From assembly GCA_025526935.1 (NCBI GenBank), contig JAHLKD010000140.1:27711-91710 (forward strand): DNA of 64,000 nucleotides, given 5' to 3'. The notes under the pieces were generated by a model. That model was not told the origin of the DNA, did not search any database, and saw nothing but the letters and a program-made list of their open reading frames with translations. Below are positions 47,869 to 58,893 of this stretch, piece by piece. The stretch is from Cladochytrium replicatum. Lineage: Eukaryota; Chytridiomycota; Chytridiomycetes; Cladochytriales; Cladochytriaceae. Within the stretch, counting starts at the first letter, position 1; each line of letters starts with the position of its first letter. The position numbers and the translations under genes were made by a program.

Positions 47869-49196
47869 TCATCGTCGTTCCCGCATCAGACGCTCAACTT
47901 CGTGATGCACAACGTCCAAAGCCATGCCGTCGAGCGACTTCACAAGTGACAGCACCGCAAACAGCACATTGTCCTTTTGAAATTTTAAAACGTCAGGAAT
48001 CAAACGGATCGCAGCTCCTCATACAGTATTCGCTTACGTTGTTCGTGACAGGTTTCCCGGCGACGGCGGCAGCTGGTTGTTTATCTTCCGTCTGGATCCT
48101 GCTCGACTCGTCCACGGTGTGTTTCCGTCCTGAAACATCGGTGATCACGCTCGCTCCGCTCGGGGAGACCGCGTCCGGCGATTCCGCTTCCCACTCCGTC
48201 GCCGCCTTCCGTATCGAGTGCTTTACCTGTTACGAAATCAAGAATTTTCAAAAATAAAAATTTATCAGAGACAGTTGGAGTGCGTAGGGAGCAGTACCTC
48301 AGCTTGCTCATCGGGACGCAGCCACACCGGCCGCTTCCGCTCGCTCTTCTCCGACACACCTTCGGAATCAAAGATGTGCGATGTGCGCTGGGAGACCTGG
48401 TGGGCTTGCTGCGGCGGGAACCGCGATCGTGTGGTGGAGGGGTTTTGTGTCTGCTCAATGCTGAAGATGTCTGAGCGGTTGCGGGGGACGGAGTCGGTGT
48501 GTGGTTCCGTGCGCGCGGTGTGTGGGTCGACGATGGATAGCGCGGGTCGATGAGGGACGGGGTCAGGTGCAGAGGGGAGGTGGAGGTCGATTTTGGAGTC
48601 GTGGGCACCATTGCTTCCGGAGCGCACACGACCGGCGGCGGATAATGGACGGGATCGGACGCCGGGGGGTCGGGAACCCGTCGAGGAGCGGGGGGGTGTG
48701 CCCTGCTGCGACTTTGTGATATCGTCCAACGCCGCTATGCGTTCCTGCTGCGTCACGGAAACACCGTCAAGAGAGTCCAAGTGCGGTACATATCGCACCA
48801 CGAATCGTCTATACCTGACCAAATCATGGTTATCCATCATCGAAACACACCGTCGAATCAAAATGAAACTCACTCTGGGATATCCGCGATAGGGTTCTCA
48901 GCGAGCCACAGAATACGCAGTTTTTCGAGTCCGGAGAGGTACCGCAGCTGCGTTGGATCTGAGACGTTGTTGCGGCGGAGGTAGAGCTCCGTGAGTTCGG
49001 TGAGGGATGCGAAGGTCGCGAGGGAAGAGATTGAGTTAGAGGAGAGGGAGACGACGGAGACGTGCGGGATCTCGGTGAGGATCGAGACGTCGGTGAGGTC
49101 TTGGCCCCAGAGATTAAGTGATTTGATGTAGCCTTCGTGGGAACAAAGGGTGAGTTCACATTGGATTTGGCGGATATAGATAGTGGAGGAGGGCAT
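47869..49196 (-). CDS. CFAP410: CFAP410 (C21orf2)-like leucine-rich-repeat ciliary protein
   Basis: The ATG at 49196 starts MPSSTIYIRQIQCELTL; then SLNLWGQDLTDVSIL, VVSLSSNSISSLATFASLTE, LTELYLRRNNVSDPTQLRYL and LEKLRILWLAENPIAD are leucine-rich repeats with the LxxLWLAENP cap typical of CFAP410. The next exon continues YRRFVVRYVPHLDSLDGVSV and a Ser/Arg/Pro-rich linker. The linker leads to KHSIRKAATEWEAESPDAV and a last exon (about 47960-47869) DNVLFAVLSLVKSLDGMALD, the short helical C-terminal module of the family. CFAP410 acts at basal bodies and cilia with NEK1. Its presence agrees with a zoospore-forming fungus. Four exons; the full length of the family is covered. Confidence 0.85.
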
Positions 49197-49419
49197 TGTT
49201 GTGCATGGGAAAGAGATGGTATCTTTTAACGTTACCAAAGTCGGAGCGGCCCCGGATGCCTTTTGTTTTTGCTGTGATCAGCGATTCAGTGAGGGACGCC
49301 ATTTGAGAGGGAAGGGAAAGCGCGTTGGTTGTGGCGTTTTGGAGTTGACAGGGTGAGATCTGGCAGAATATGAAATAAATGAGTCGTATTCTGAAATATC
49401 AATGATGATGAACGACAAG

Positions 49420-50120
49420 CCGGGGAAGAATATGTAAATAAATGGGAAAATTTTGGATTTTCAGAAGGTGACTGAACCGAACAAGAATAAACAGTTCGTG
49501 GCGAAGAGAATATAGCTCCAGTAGCAAGAATAATTTGCATCCATTCCCCATTGCAGTATTCGGACAATCTCAAAATATCAAAAATCGCATTGAAGGGAAC
49601 CTGAAACCCGCAAGACCATCCATCTTTGATCCATCGATCAATCAGTGCGAGTGAAGGTGGAAGTTGAATTCGCTTCAGCGGGATTTTCGGTCCTTCGAGC
49701 TGTGCGGAAGGGCTGTTAAACCACTCCATGCTTTTTCCGCGGTTTTAGCTACTTCGTTGTCGCGGCATTATTGGAGGTTGATGCATCTGTGTGAAATGTG
49801 TTGCTATCTGTACCGAGCTTAACCCTGGATTTCTGTTTCAAGTCGACGCATGATTTGCATATTGGTTTCCTACGATAGACCTTTTCGTGGGCACCTAGCA
49901 ACTCCAGAGACCAAGTTTCGGTGGCGACAAGCTCAAGGAGCGCACTGCACATGAAGCATTGCTTGAAAACGCCTTCAGATATGCCAATCTTTACCCACGT
50001 TTCCTTCTTTCCATCACGTCGAAGAATTGACCATCTGATCATGTGAACCATCTGATCATGTGAACCATTCAATGCATCTGGCAACTCCATGCACGCCCAG
50101 TTGTAGCGGCCAACCACCTT
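49420..50120 (-). pseudogene. Decayed partial copy of the 50.7-51.6 kb gene
   Basis: The stretch 49749-49870 encodes SCVDLKQKSRV and TDASTSNNAA, almost the same as in the gene at 51503-50673. The flanking 49440-49740 matches 50510-50720 at nucleotide level (AAGGGAACC, CCCGCAAGACC, TTTGATC..TCGATCAA). The copy lacks the N-terminal half and carries unrelated sequence (about 49880-50120, GAHEKVYRRKPIC and SILRRDGKKETW). It is a broken duplicate. Confidence 0.6.
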
Positions 50121-50672
50121 TAGTATCTTCCGGCGACGACGTTTTGACAGGAGAGCTTGTCAGAAAGACCCTCAGCGCATTGCAATAGCCTGACTTCCCA
50201 GCAGGTTGTGGTCGTCCAAAAGTTTTCCAAGCCATGGATCCGCAACGCCCTTTTGGTCATATCGATGCTCTTGTGCAGCTTGCCTTTCGCTCCGATCGCT
50301 CTAATCACTTGAAGGCTACAATGTCCGAGCCCCAGCTTTTCCTCGGCGATGTAACCGTCCATATGGCAAAGCCAAGCTCGCACGCGACGAACCGAATTAA
50401 GTTGGTTTTCGTTGCAGAGCGTCGAAGAAAATGCACAGCAAAAAATGAAACAAAACGCTTCATATTCTGACAATGATGAAAGACCATTAAGTTCTGCTTT
50501 GGAAGAATGTATGGAAAGTTTCTGCATATACAAAAAGTGAATGAATCGATCGAGAATAAAATCCAGCCATTGTAAGAAGAGAAGCCCACCGCTAAAGGAT
50601 GCACAGCTCTAGGTGGTAAGAATAGTTGTTCCCTTCCCGCTGCTGCATTGGTCGAACCATCACATATCAAAA

Positions 50673-51503
50673 TCACTTTGAAGGGAACCCAAAGCCCGCA
50701 AGACCGCCTCCTAGCTTTGATCTCCGTCGATCAAAGAGCGACAAGCGTCTGTTTGGAGTCCGAGGGGAGGGCAGTTGTTCTTCAATGGTGTCTGGGTCTG
50801 CTTCAGCAGCAGGGGTTTCGTTCTTGCGGATGTTGACGGGCGGCGCGGAAGGCTTTCTCAAACTCCATGACATTCTCCTCTTTGCTTTTTCAGCGGTTTT
50901 ATTTTCTTTGGTGCCGGCGGCATTATTGGAGGTAGATGCATCGGTGTAAACTGTGTTGCTGTCAGTACTGAAAACCCTTGATTTCTGTTTTAAGTCGACG
51001 CATGATACGCATCTTGGTTTCCTATGATCAACGAGCAAGCTCGGAACCCTCAGGAGCTCTTCAGAAGAATGGCTGCGCAGAGCGGGATCATCATCCTTTT
51101 CTTCCGCCTTGTGATCCGCAAAGTGTGCGATCACACTCTCGTCAGCGTGCGCGGTCGAGTTTTTGCGACTTGCGGAATCATTTGGGTGCAGAATTAGGCC
51201 GATCAGGTCCTTTACGACTGGAATAATGCTGTACGAGTCGGCAATGAGTTCTTCGGTCTTGAGGATGGCGGAGATGTCGTCTGCCACCGGAGGGGTGGGG
51301 AAGCGCGAGTGTGATGATGTAGTGTTGTATGTTGCGACTGAGACGGAGCGCTTTTGCGGTTGGAGGAGAGAAGGTATGAGCGGGGGCCTTGAGATTGAGG
51401 TGAAGGAACGGGGAAGGGTTTGGGTTGAGTCGTCGACGAGTCTGCGGGAGGGAGCCCTGAGCGAGGGCGTGGAGAGGGACGGAGGGTCCACAGGCGAAGG
51501 CAT
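50673..51503 (-). CDS. Uncharacterised Ser/Thr-rich protein
   Basis: Open frame without introns; the ATG at 51503 gives MPSPVDPPSLSTPSLRAPSR. An upstream ATG at 51620 would add a hydrophobic 39-residue leader that looks like translated 5' UTR. The protein is low-complexity and Ser/Pro/Lys-rich. It has one ordered-looking helix region (ISAILKTEELIADSYSIIPV), two Cys in CVSCVDLKQKSRV, and a basic C-terminus (RRLSLFDRRRSKLGGGLAGF). No domain recognised. A decayed copy lies at about 49.4-50.1 kb. Confidence 0.6.
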   Translation of the reverse strand: MPSPVDPPSLSTPSLRAPSRRLVDDSTQTLPRSFTSISRPPLIPSLLQPQKRSVSVATYNTTSSHSRFPTPPVADDISAILKTEELIADSYSIIPVVKDLIGLILHPNDSASRKNSTAHADESVIAHFADHKAEEKDDDPALRSHSSEELLRVPSLLVDHRKPRCVSCVDLKQKSRVFSTDSNTVYTDASTSNNAAGTKENKTAEKAKRRMSWSLRKPSAPPVNIRKNETPAAEADPDTIEEQLPSPRTPNRRLSLFDRRRSKLGGGLAGFGFPSK

Positions 51504-51620
51504 TTTGAAGATAGAAACCGAAACGAAGGACGGAAAGGATATTTCAGAGAAAACGATGGGGATAATTGAAATATTTGAAATCAGATATGTGATGTGCCGT
51601 GCCGAGAAAAAGGAGAGCAT

Positions 51621-52347
51621 GACATATGTAATATACTACGGAGACCAAGGTAGGCGCATTGATAACACCGATGTATCTGTAAGGCAAACACACTTCCTTT
51701 CCTTTTAGTCTCCCCTTCTCCAGCTGATTTTTGCTTCGACTGTGCGTGGACTCAACTTCGTGGGTAACGAAGCCCTTCCTGGCCACGCGCAGTCCGCGGT
51801 TGCCACACAGTTCTGGCAAACCAGACACACACATATTTTACACGCGGATCCCGTTTTGTTTTCATTCTTCCAGCACTGGTTCTCGCGTCCTTACACCTTT
51901 CTCTTTTTGTATCACTTGTTAAAGCTAAATAAAGGTTTGGTTTTGAGTGCAACAATATGGTTGACCGTGCATTCAGACGATCCAGAGTTGGTTTATCAAC
52001 CTTGCTTCCACGAGCTCTCCGAGTCTCCGTCCAACTCAACCTTTTCGCTCCCTCCAATCCCAACCTCCACAATATCGCCGACCGTAAATTACGCCGTTAC
52101 TCACTCATCCAACTCCTTAAAATATTACACCCCCTCTTGCTCCCATCGAACCCTATGACTCGGGGTTCCTCGACGTTGGCGACGGCCCCACATTTACTAA
52201 CAGCAAGTCGGAACTCTCGAACGGTGGGCCAGGTGGCATCACATATCGAAATCATTGAAATGTAAAGATTTCTCAAAGCGCGACTCTCGATTGACGAATG
52301 CAGTCCGGGCCAGCGCATTCCATTACCCACTAGCGCACAACCCCCAC
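51621..52347. other. Intergenic region
   Basis: No supported gene. The open stretches at 51742-52158 and 51957-52265 are on opposite sides of low-complexity Ser/Pro codons and show no domain. Confidence 0.45.
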
Positions 52348-53572
52348 ATGGTTCCCCACATTCCAATCGAGATCGTCGATGAAATCCTTCTGCTCCTCGG
52401 AACATGGGCCAAGAAGCCCAACCGCGCTTACAGAACTGCCATCTTTCTTCAGAGATCATACGTCCGCACTGCTCTGGAATCACACCTCCACCTGCCCTCC
52501 ATGGACGACGCGAGCGCACGAGGACTTACCCAAGTCCTCGACCTTTCCCTTTGCACGAGACGCCCTTGCGCATACACAGTTACTTCGATAGATCAAGCGT
52601 CCGCAAACGGCTACGTCGCGGTTCTGGAGTGGTGGCGATCCAGCGGCCTGCCCCTCAAATACAGTTCCCGCGACGGCATCGTCTTCTCGCACGGTGTCCT
52701 CCCAATGGACCTTGCGAGCAAAGGCGGCCACGTGAGAGTGCTGGAGATCGAGTGGGCTGGAGTTCGGGTATACCTACCGAGCCGTGGAGCTTGCATCGGC
52801 AAACGGATACGTGCGGGTCATGGACTGGTGGATCGAAAGTGGGCTTGAGTTAAAATACGAGAATACGAGCATCATGTACCATGCAAATTCGAGTTCCAGG
52901 ACCGACGTTCTGCAATGGTGGAAGACGAGGAGCGGGGTGCCGGTTACGTTGGACCGGATATTTCTCTCGGATGCTAGCAAAACGGGATGTGTTGAGATGC
53001 TGGAGTGGTGGAAGACGAGAAGCGGGATCAAAAAGTTCCACGCCGCTCCGTTCATTGACGTGATGGGTCATGCTAGTTCGTACGGTCATGCTGATGTGCT
53101 GCAGTGGTGGAGAACAAGTGGACTTCGAATTGAATGGGGAGCTGAGACCATGGATGCTGCTAGTTCTTACGGGCACCTCGAAGTTCTCGAGTGGTGGAAG
53201 CGGAGTGGTCTTGAGATGAAATGGACGGAGGTCGCAATGAACAAAGCTAGCGCGAAAGGCTTAGTGCAAATTCTCGACTGGTGGAAAGCAAGCGGATTGA
53301 CTTTGAAGTGGACGCGTCATGCCGTTGATTGGGCGAGTAACGGTGGCCATCTCGATGTTTTGGAGTGGTGGAGGTTGAGTGGTCTGGAGATCAAGTGGAG
53401 CGGATCAATGGAGAAGCGAATTGAGGAGGCTTTCAGAAACGAAGATGCGGTTGCACAATGGTGGAATGCCCTTCCGAGTGATCTGATGCCCATTCCTGTG
53501 ATCTCTGATCAACCCAAACAGCAGCCGAAAAGCTCGCCATGGCTTTTTGGGTGGAAAATATGGGAGACTTAA
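52348..53572 (+). pseudogene. WW-repeat protein B, one frame break
   Basis: The ATG at 52348 begins MVPHIPIEIVDEILLLLGTW (F-box-like), then PSMDDASARGLTQVLDLSL and 29-residue WW-repeats such as GYVAVLEWWRSSGLPLKY. At about 52745-52765 the sequence VLEIEWAGV replaces the expected VLEWW..SGL: about 8 nt are missing, and the rest of the array (from about 52768, EFGYTYRAVELASANGY, to 53572) continues in another frame. Downstream repeats are otherwise intact up to a C-terminal tail FGWKIWET. It may be a recent pseudogene, or one indel may be an assembly error. Confidence 0.65.
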
Positions 53573-53675
53573 ATAAAACTAAAGCACCAATAATGGGACG
53601 TGAACATCAACATGTCGCAATGCAAGCACTTGGTTTTTAGGTTTGAGAATTTGTAGCTTTGGCTTGCCTGCCTTG

Positions 53676-54593
53676 ATGTCCGCACACCTTCCCTTCGAGA
53701 TTGTGGATCACATTCTGTGTACTTGGAACGTGGGATGTATCTGCAAAGAGACTGCATGCAAGAGGCTCTCCTAAACCTGCTCCCGCTTCCATACATGGAC
53801 CACGCAAGCGCCTGCGGCTCTGTCGCTGAACATACACTTGTGCTCCGGGCGTCCAGCGAATACACAGAGAGTGCAATTCATCAAGCCTGCGGAGTTCGGA
53901 CACGTCCAAGTACTCGAGTGGTGGATATCGAGCAAACTACACCTCTTGTACAAACGCTGCTTCTAGAATATCTGGACGGAGACGTTCCCGATGGACCTTG
54001 CGAGTGGAGGCGGACACGTCGAGCTGTTTGAGTGGTGGAAGACGCGTGGGTTTTGTAGTGTGGGACGGACAAGTACCACACTGATCTGGCGACGTGCAAT
54101 GGCCACATCCATGTCTTGGACTGGTGGGTCACGAGCGGACCGGAAATTAAATACGCGAAGGAGGACGTTAGGTATGTAGATGTATGAGTCGAAAGTCCGA
54201 GGTTTTGTGGTGGAAACAGAGCGGGATTCCTGTCGAGCTAAAGTTAAGAGACGGGTTTAGGAAGAGAGTCGCACCCCTGCTGGAATGGTGGAAGACGAGG
54301 AGCGGACTGAAATTCAACGAGCTTTTTACGAACGTGATACATGATTGGCTAAGCCTTTTCCCAAGGTCGAGTTGAAGTTTTGGAGTGTTGGAAAGCAACC
54401 GGACTTAACATTGAATGGGGAAGCGAAGCGATGGATAAGGCGAGCACGGGACATGTGGAAGTTTTGGAGTGGTGGAAGACAAGGGGTCCCGATTTCAAGT
54501 TCAGCGGATCCTCACAAAAGAGGATTGCTGCTCACCAAAAAGGGCAGGAGGGAATTTTTGGGCTTTTGGCATTCTCTGCCCAAAGAGTTTAAG
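53676..54593 (+). pseudogene. WW-repeat family relic C
   Basis: Starts with MSAHLPFEIVDHIL at 53676 like its relatives, but the frame breaks within about 80 codons. Later fragments (GGHVELFEWWKTRG at about 54010, RKSEVLWWKQSGIPVEL at about 54190, TGHVEVLEWWKTRGPDFKF at about 54450) are scattered over all three frames. A clearly dead copy between two better-preserved paralogues. Confidence 0.75.
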
Positions 54594-54771
54594 CCAGTTT
54601 TTGGGCCTTCCGAACTCTCAACCCGTGTGCAATGGATCTCAATCTTCTCAATATAGCCCAGCACAGTGATCGGGGCTCTCATGTATCTTATCTTGATAAG
54701 GAAGCGAAAATTGTTGTGTATCTGACTGTGTTTGTTTTTCTCTTTAATGCTAATTGGTTAGTAAGTCGATC

Positions 54772-55869
54772 ATGGAAAACTTTCCACTCGAGATTGTCGA
54801 CCACATTCTTTTGCAACTCGCAACATGGGGTCGGAAATCCGCTCTCGCTTACAAAGCGGCCGTCTCCCTTCGACGTTCACATCTCCAAAATGCACTGCTG
54901 CCGTTCCTCGAGCTGCCGTCAATGGACGAAGCCAGCAAGCAAGGTTGGACCAACGTCCTCAACCTTCACCTCCACTCTGGCCGCCCGCTCAAGTACACAA
55001 ACAGGGCGATGCGCGACGCATCCAAGCTCGGCCACATCGACGTACTGGAGTGGTGGAGAAGGAGCCGTCTGGAGATCAATCTCGAATTCATCTACAAGGA
55101 CGCGTTTCCGATGGATGTAGCTAGTATGAATGGACATATAGATGTGCTCGATTGGTGGAAAGCGAGCGGTCAGAATGCGCGGTACAGCAGTCGGGCGATG
55201 GACCTCGCGACCAGCAATGGACATGTGAATGTGCTTGACTGGTGGCTTGCTAGTGGATATAGGTTGTACTATTCGGACAGTATGTACAGAGCAAGCGTGT
55301 CTCGCAAGGTCGAGGTCTTGGAATGGTGGAAATGTAGTGGGCTAACCGTCACAATCCACCCGACAACAATGGAGAGTGTGAGCGAACTTACAAGTCTCGA
55401 GGTGCTCGAGTGGTGGAAAACGAGGAGCGGGCTTGAATTAAAGAACGCAACTTTCAAGCATGTGATGGACAGAGCTAGCGGCAGAGGCCGTGCTGACATC
55501 TTGGAGTGGTGGAAGACCAGCGGGCTGAAGATCGAGTGGGGATCGAAGGCGATTGATTATGCGAGCAACGGTGGCCACGTTGAAGCGCTCGAATGGTGGA
55601 AAACCAGCGGTTTCAAAATGACTTACACCGAGGGAGCGATGGACGGTGCTAGCGCGAATGGTTATGTGAAAGTTTTGGAGTGGTGGAAGAGAAGTGGGTT
55701 GGAATTGAAGTGGACGAACGATGCGGTGCTCTTGGCAAGAGTAAACGGCCATGGAGATGTGTTGGAGTGGTGGGATTCTAGTGGCCTCTCACAAAAGACA
55801 ATGTTACCAAAGCTGGTTCGGGCTGCAAGGGACATTGTGAAACAGTGGCAGCGATCAATATATCGCTAA
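54772..55869 (+). CDS. F-box-like / WW-repeat protein D
   Basis: Intact, intronless, 365 aa. MENFPLEIVDHILLQLATWG is the F-box-like start, followed by the linker PSMDEASKQGWTNVLNLHL. About nine 29-residue units follow, e.g. NGHVNVLDWWLASGYRLYY, NGGHVEALEWWKTSGFKMTY, NGYVKVLEWWKRSGLELKW. The TRSG variant of the unit (EVLEWWKTRSGLEL) is also found in paralogues A and B at the same relative position, so whole genes, not just repeats, share ancestry. Function unknown. Confidence 0.8.
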   Translation: MENFPLEIVDHILLQLATWGRKSALAYKAAVSLRRSHLQNALLPFLELPSMDEASKQGWTNVLNLHLHSGRPLKYTNRAMRDASKLGHIDVLEWWRRSRLEINLEFIYKDAFPMDVASMNGHIDVLDWWKASGQNARYSSRAMDLATSNGHVNVLDWWLASGYRLYYSDSMYRASVSRKVEVLEWWKCSGLTVTIHPTTMESVSELTSLEVLEWWKTRSGLELKNATFKHVMDRASGRGRADILEWWKTSGLKIEWGSKAIDYASNGGHVEALEWWKTSGFKMTYTEGAMDGASANGYVKVLEWWKRSGLELKWTNDAVLLARVNGHGDVLEWWDSSGLSQKTMLPKLVRAARDIVKQWQRSIYR

Positions 55870-57363
55870 ACCTGTCATATGTAACCCTCTGCCTTAATGG
55901 ATAGCGCGATATGTATCTGCCATCGCGATGTTGACCAACGCAGCAAAGCATACCGCCCGCTCGTTCAACCCACTTTGCCGATAAAGATTCATATTCCAAT
56001 ATCGATGTGTATTTGAAGGATGATTGTCGACTTACCGAAAAGTCCTGGTCTGGGATGAACGAGACGCTCTTCCTCCAAGCCGCTCGCTACCCCCGCCGCA
56101 TTCTAAGAGGGCTCCGAGCTGGTTGAACGATTAAGGGAGCACATGCATGAATCGCTGCACGCGGTACAATGCTCATTGGATTTTGGTATGCTTACAAGGG
56201 TGGAGAACTGGCTCTTTTCCATGGAGACTCGGAAGCGAAGGTATTTAATCGTTAGGCAAGGAAATGATTTGGGATTTCATCTGGATGCTTTGCACAGTGT
56301 TGTGCCTGGGCTGAGAGCCGTGTTGGCGTATCTTCTAGGCGACCAATTTTTTGGAACAGTAAAGCTTAGTCCAAGATCGACAAGAAGCCGCTCCTCGATT
56401 CTGCGACTCCCCTGTCCGCGTCGGTTGGAAAGGGCTCGGAGCTCGTCTTTGACACTGAAGTGCGTCACGGAAAAGAGATCAAAGCAGAAAAACTGACACC
56501 GCCCCTTCATGATATGAACAAATTGATGCGAACGCTGTTACCGAGCGTCAAGGCACAAGCTGCACGTTTACGAGATTGGTGGCATTTCAAAGAGCACAGG
56601 GACACGCTACATGGTGCCCCGTGCCGGGACTTTACTCATCGGGATTATCGACTGAAATTCGAAGGAGGGCAGCTGGTGCATCGTCATGGAAGGGTCGGAA
56701 CGATTAAAATAGATCTTGCAAGGTATTGGGGTTTGCTTTTGCGCTGCATTCGGTGTTGTCCGTCGACAATGGCGTGCATACCACAGTGTGCTTCAGTACG
56801 ATGTCTTTCTTTCTGAAGAAGCTCCAAACCACACCACGTATGGATTGAGACCGAATAACTTGAACAGTTGGGATCGACCCTTGGTTTTTTGAAGTACGAA
56901 AAGCCTTCCGACAAAGACGTTGGGTGTTCTCGGACAACCGGAGGACACGTCCAAGTTTTGTTGGTCTCATTAAAAAGGAGATTCGAGGTGGAAACCAAGT
57001 CGAGTCACAAGTATCCCATGCAACGGGCTGAACTTCTCCCTTACGTTCGCGCAAACGTAAGGGAGAGGACACGCCGGAGGAACATACTGTGGTGCGAAAG
57101 GTCTATCTTGGATATCCAGGAGGTGAATTTGAATAGGTGGATCAGAAGGACGAAGGGGAGTACACTGGGAATGGGCCTGAGGAGCTCGTTACTCCTATGT
57201 TTGCGTTGACTGTGAAATGTGCAAAATTCAACGGATATGGAAACTGGGTTTTGCAGCTGCAAATCGCAATTAACAAAACAATCTCATGGCAAGAATACAA
57301 CTCACAATGTAAATGCTATTTCTCCAAACACACCGATGGCCTGCCATCAAACTACTCAATACT
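55870..57363. other. Gap between two WW-repeat genes, unrecognised fragments
   Basis: Plus-strand open stretches at 56143-56496, 56460-56816 and 56868-57209 show an ordered-looking segment (LMRTLLPSVKAQAARLRDWW ... HRDTLHGAPCRDFTHRDYRL). I do not recognise a family and they do not join in one frame. Possibly a decayed gene or mobile element. A strong hairpin lies at 57036-57065. Confidence 0.4.
57036..57065. repeat. 12-bp perfect inverted repeat with 6-nt loop
   Basis: CTCCCTTACGTT (57036-57047), loop CGCGCA, AACGTAAGGGAG (57054-57065). Both arms are exact reverse complements. Confidence 0.9.
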
Positions 57364-58893
57364 TTAGTCAAGCCCACTTTGTTCCCACCATTCGATAACC
57401 CGACTAAAACCCTCATATTTTGTTTTTGGCGAAAAGTAGAGTGGCAGGCCACTCTGTTTCCACCATTCAAGCACACGGATATGTCCCTTCCAGCTCGCCC
57501 GGTCCATGGCTTTGTCGGTGTAACGAAGCTCAAGTCTGCTTTCTTTCCACCACTGCAGAACCTCAACATGTCCCATCTCGGACGCCTCGTCAATCGCATG
57601 CTCGGTGTATCGCAGGCTGAGGCCGCTCGCCTTCCACCATTTCAGCGACTTCACTTGTCCAACTCGACTCGCTTCGTTGATAGCATTTTCAGTGTATCGC
57701 AACTCAAGCCCGCTTTTCTTCCACCAATCAAGCACCTTCACGTCCCCCTTCGCACTTGCCTTGTCCATTGTTTTGGCGCTGTACTTCAATTTTACAACCC
57801 CCAAAGCCTTGCGATCTTCCGAAACCTCGATTTCCGATTGTTTCATCTCAAGCACACTCCTCATTGCCGTCTTCTTCGACCAATGAATTATCCGACTGTG
57901 TACAAACTCCTTCTTGTTTTCCTTGTCCGATGTGTTGGTGCTAGAAATTGATTTCTGAAGATCAAAATGTTTCCACCAATCCAAAACCTTCACGTCTGAA
58001 TTCCGGCTTGCTCCATCCATTGCGTTCCCGCTGTACTTTAGCGGCAGACCGCTATAACGCCACCACTCCAATACATTGACATATCCAGCCGTGCTTGGTC
58101 CGTCCATCGCATCTACGCTGTACTTGAGCTCCAGTCCACAAGTACGCCACCACTCCAAAACATCGATATGTTTAGCTTTGCTCGCCTCGTCCATCGCTCG
58201 TTCAGTCCAACATAGTTCCATCCCGCACGCCCTACACCACTCCAACACTTTTAAGTGTCCACGTGCGCTCGGGACGTCCAACGAGATCGGTGTCTCGAAC
58301 GTGAGCTCCTTGCATTTCCACCACTCCAAAACTTCGATCCGCCCATGCCGAATCGCAGTTTCAAAAACAATGCCCCACGAATGACGTTGAAGACCGCTTT
58401 TAAGCCACCACTCGAGCACATCGACTCGGCCGTACGAGCTTGAAACGCCCAGGGAGCGATGAACTGTCCATCGTAACTCAAGGCCACTGTTCCGCCACCA
58501 TTCGAGCACAGCGACGTGTCCGTTCTCGCTTGCGCTGTCCATCGCCACGGTGGTGTATTCGTGTGCGTGGTGGTCAAGCACTGAATCAACACGACTCATA
58601 CAGCTGCGACGAGCGGAAGACCAGTTGTAGGTTATCGGCGCCGGACGGGCATCCGCGTAGCGGATGAGATGGAGGTCGAGAGCACTGACGTGGCCGCGAG
58701 AGCTTGCGTAGTTCATGGGGGGAAGTTCGAGGAGAGGAAAGATAAGCTTGCGGAGATATGGACGTCTTAGGAACGCAGCCAGCCTGTAAGCGAAGCGAGA
58801 TTGCCACGGCAAATGTGATAGCAGAATGAGGATCTTGTCGACGAGTTCGTAAGGAAGGCATGGAGGTGTACTTTGTTGAAGTTGCGGACCCAT
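57364..58893 (-). CDS. F-box-like / WW-repeat protein E
   Basis: Intact, intronless, 509 aa. PCLPYELVDKILILLSHLPW is the F-box-like start; ASSRGHVSALDLHLIRY is the linker. About twelve 29-residue units follow (e.g. NGHVAVLEWWRNSGLELRW, RGHLKVLEWCRACGMELCW, GDVKVLDWWKKSGLELRYT). Between units there is a roughly 45-residue non-repeat insert rich in Lys/Ser (SSTNTSDKENKKEFVHSRII) at about 57950-57800. One unit has Cys in place of Trp (LEWCRACG). Function unknown. Confidence 0.8.
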   Translation of the reverse strand: MGPQLQQSTPPCLPYELVDKILILLSHLPWQSRFAYRLAAFLRRPYLRKLIFPLLELPPMNYASSRGHVSALDLHLIRYADARPAPITYNWSSARRSCMSRVDSVLDHHAHEYTTVAMDSASENGHVAVLEWWRNSGLELRWTVHRSLGVSSSYGRVDVLEWWLKSGLQRHSWGIVFETAIRHGRIEVLEWWKCKELTFETPISLDVPSARGHLKVLEWCRACGMELCWTERAMDEASKAKHIDVLEWWRTCGLELKYSVDAMDGPSTAGYVNVLEWWRYSGLPLKYSGNAMDGASRNSDVKVLDWWKHFDLQKSISSTNTSDKENKKEFVHSRIIHWSKKTAMRSVLEMKQSEIEVSEDRKALGVVKLKYSAKTMDKASAKGDVKVLDWWKKSGLELRYTENAINEASRVGQVKSLKWWKASGLSLRYTEHAIDEASEMGHVEVLQWWKESRLELRYTDKAMDRASWKGHIRVLEWWKQSGLPLYFSPKTKYEGFSRVIEWWEQSGLD

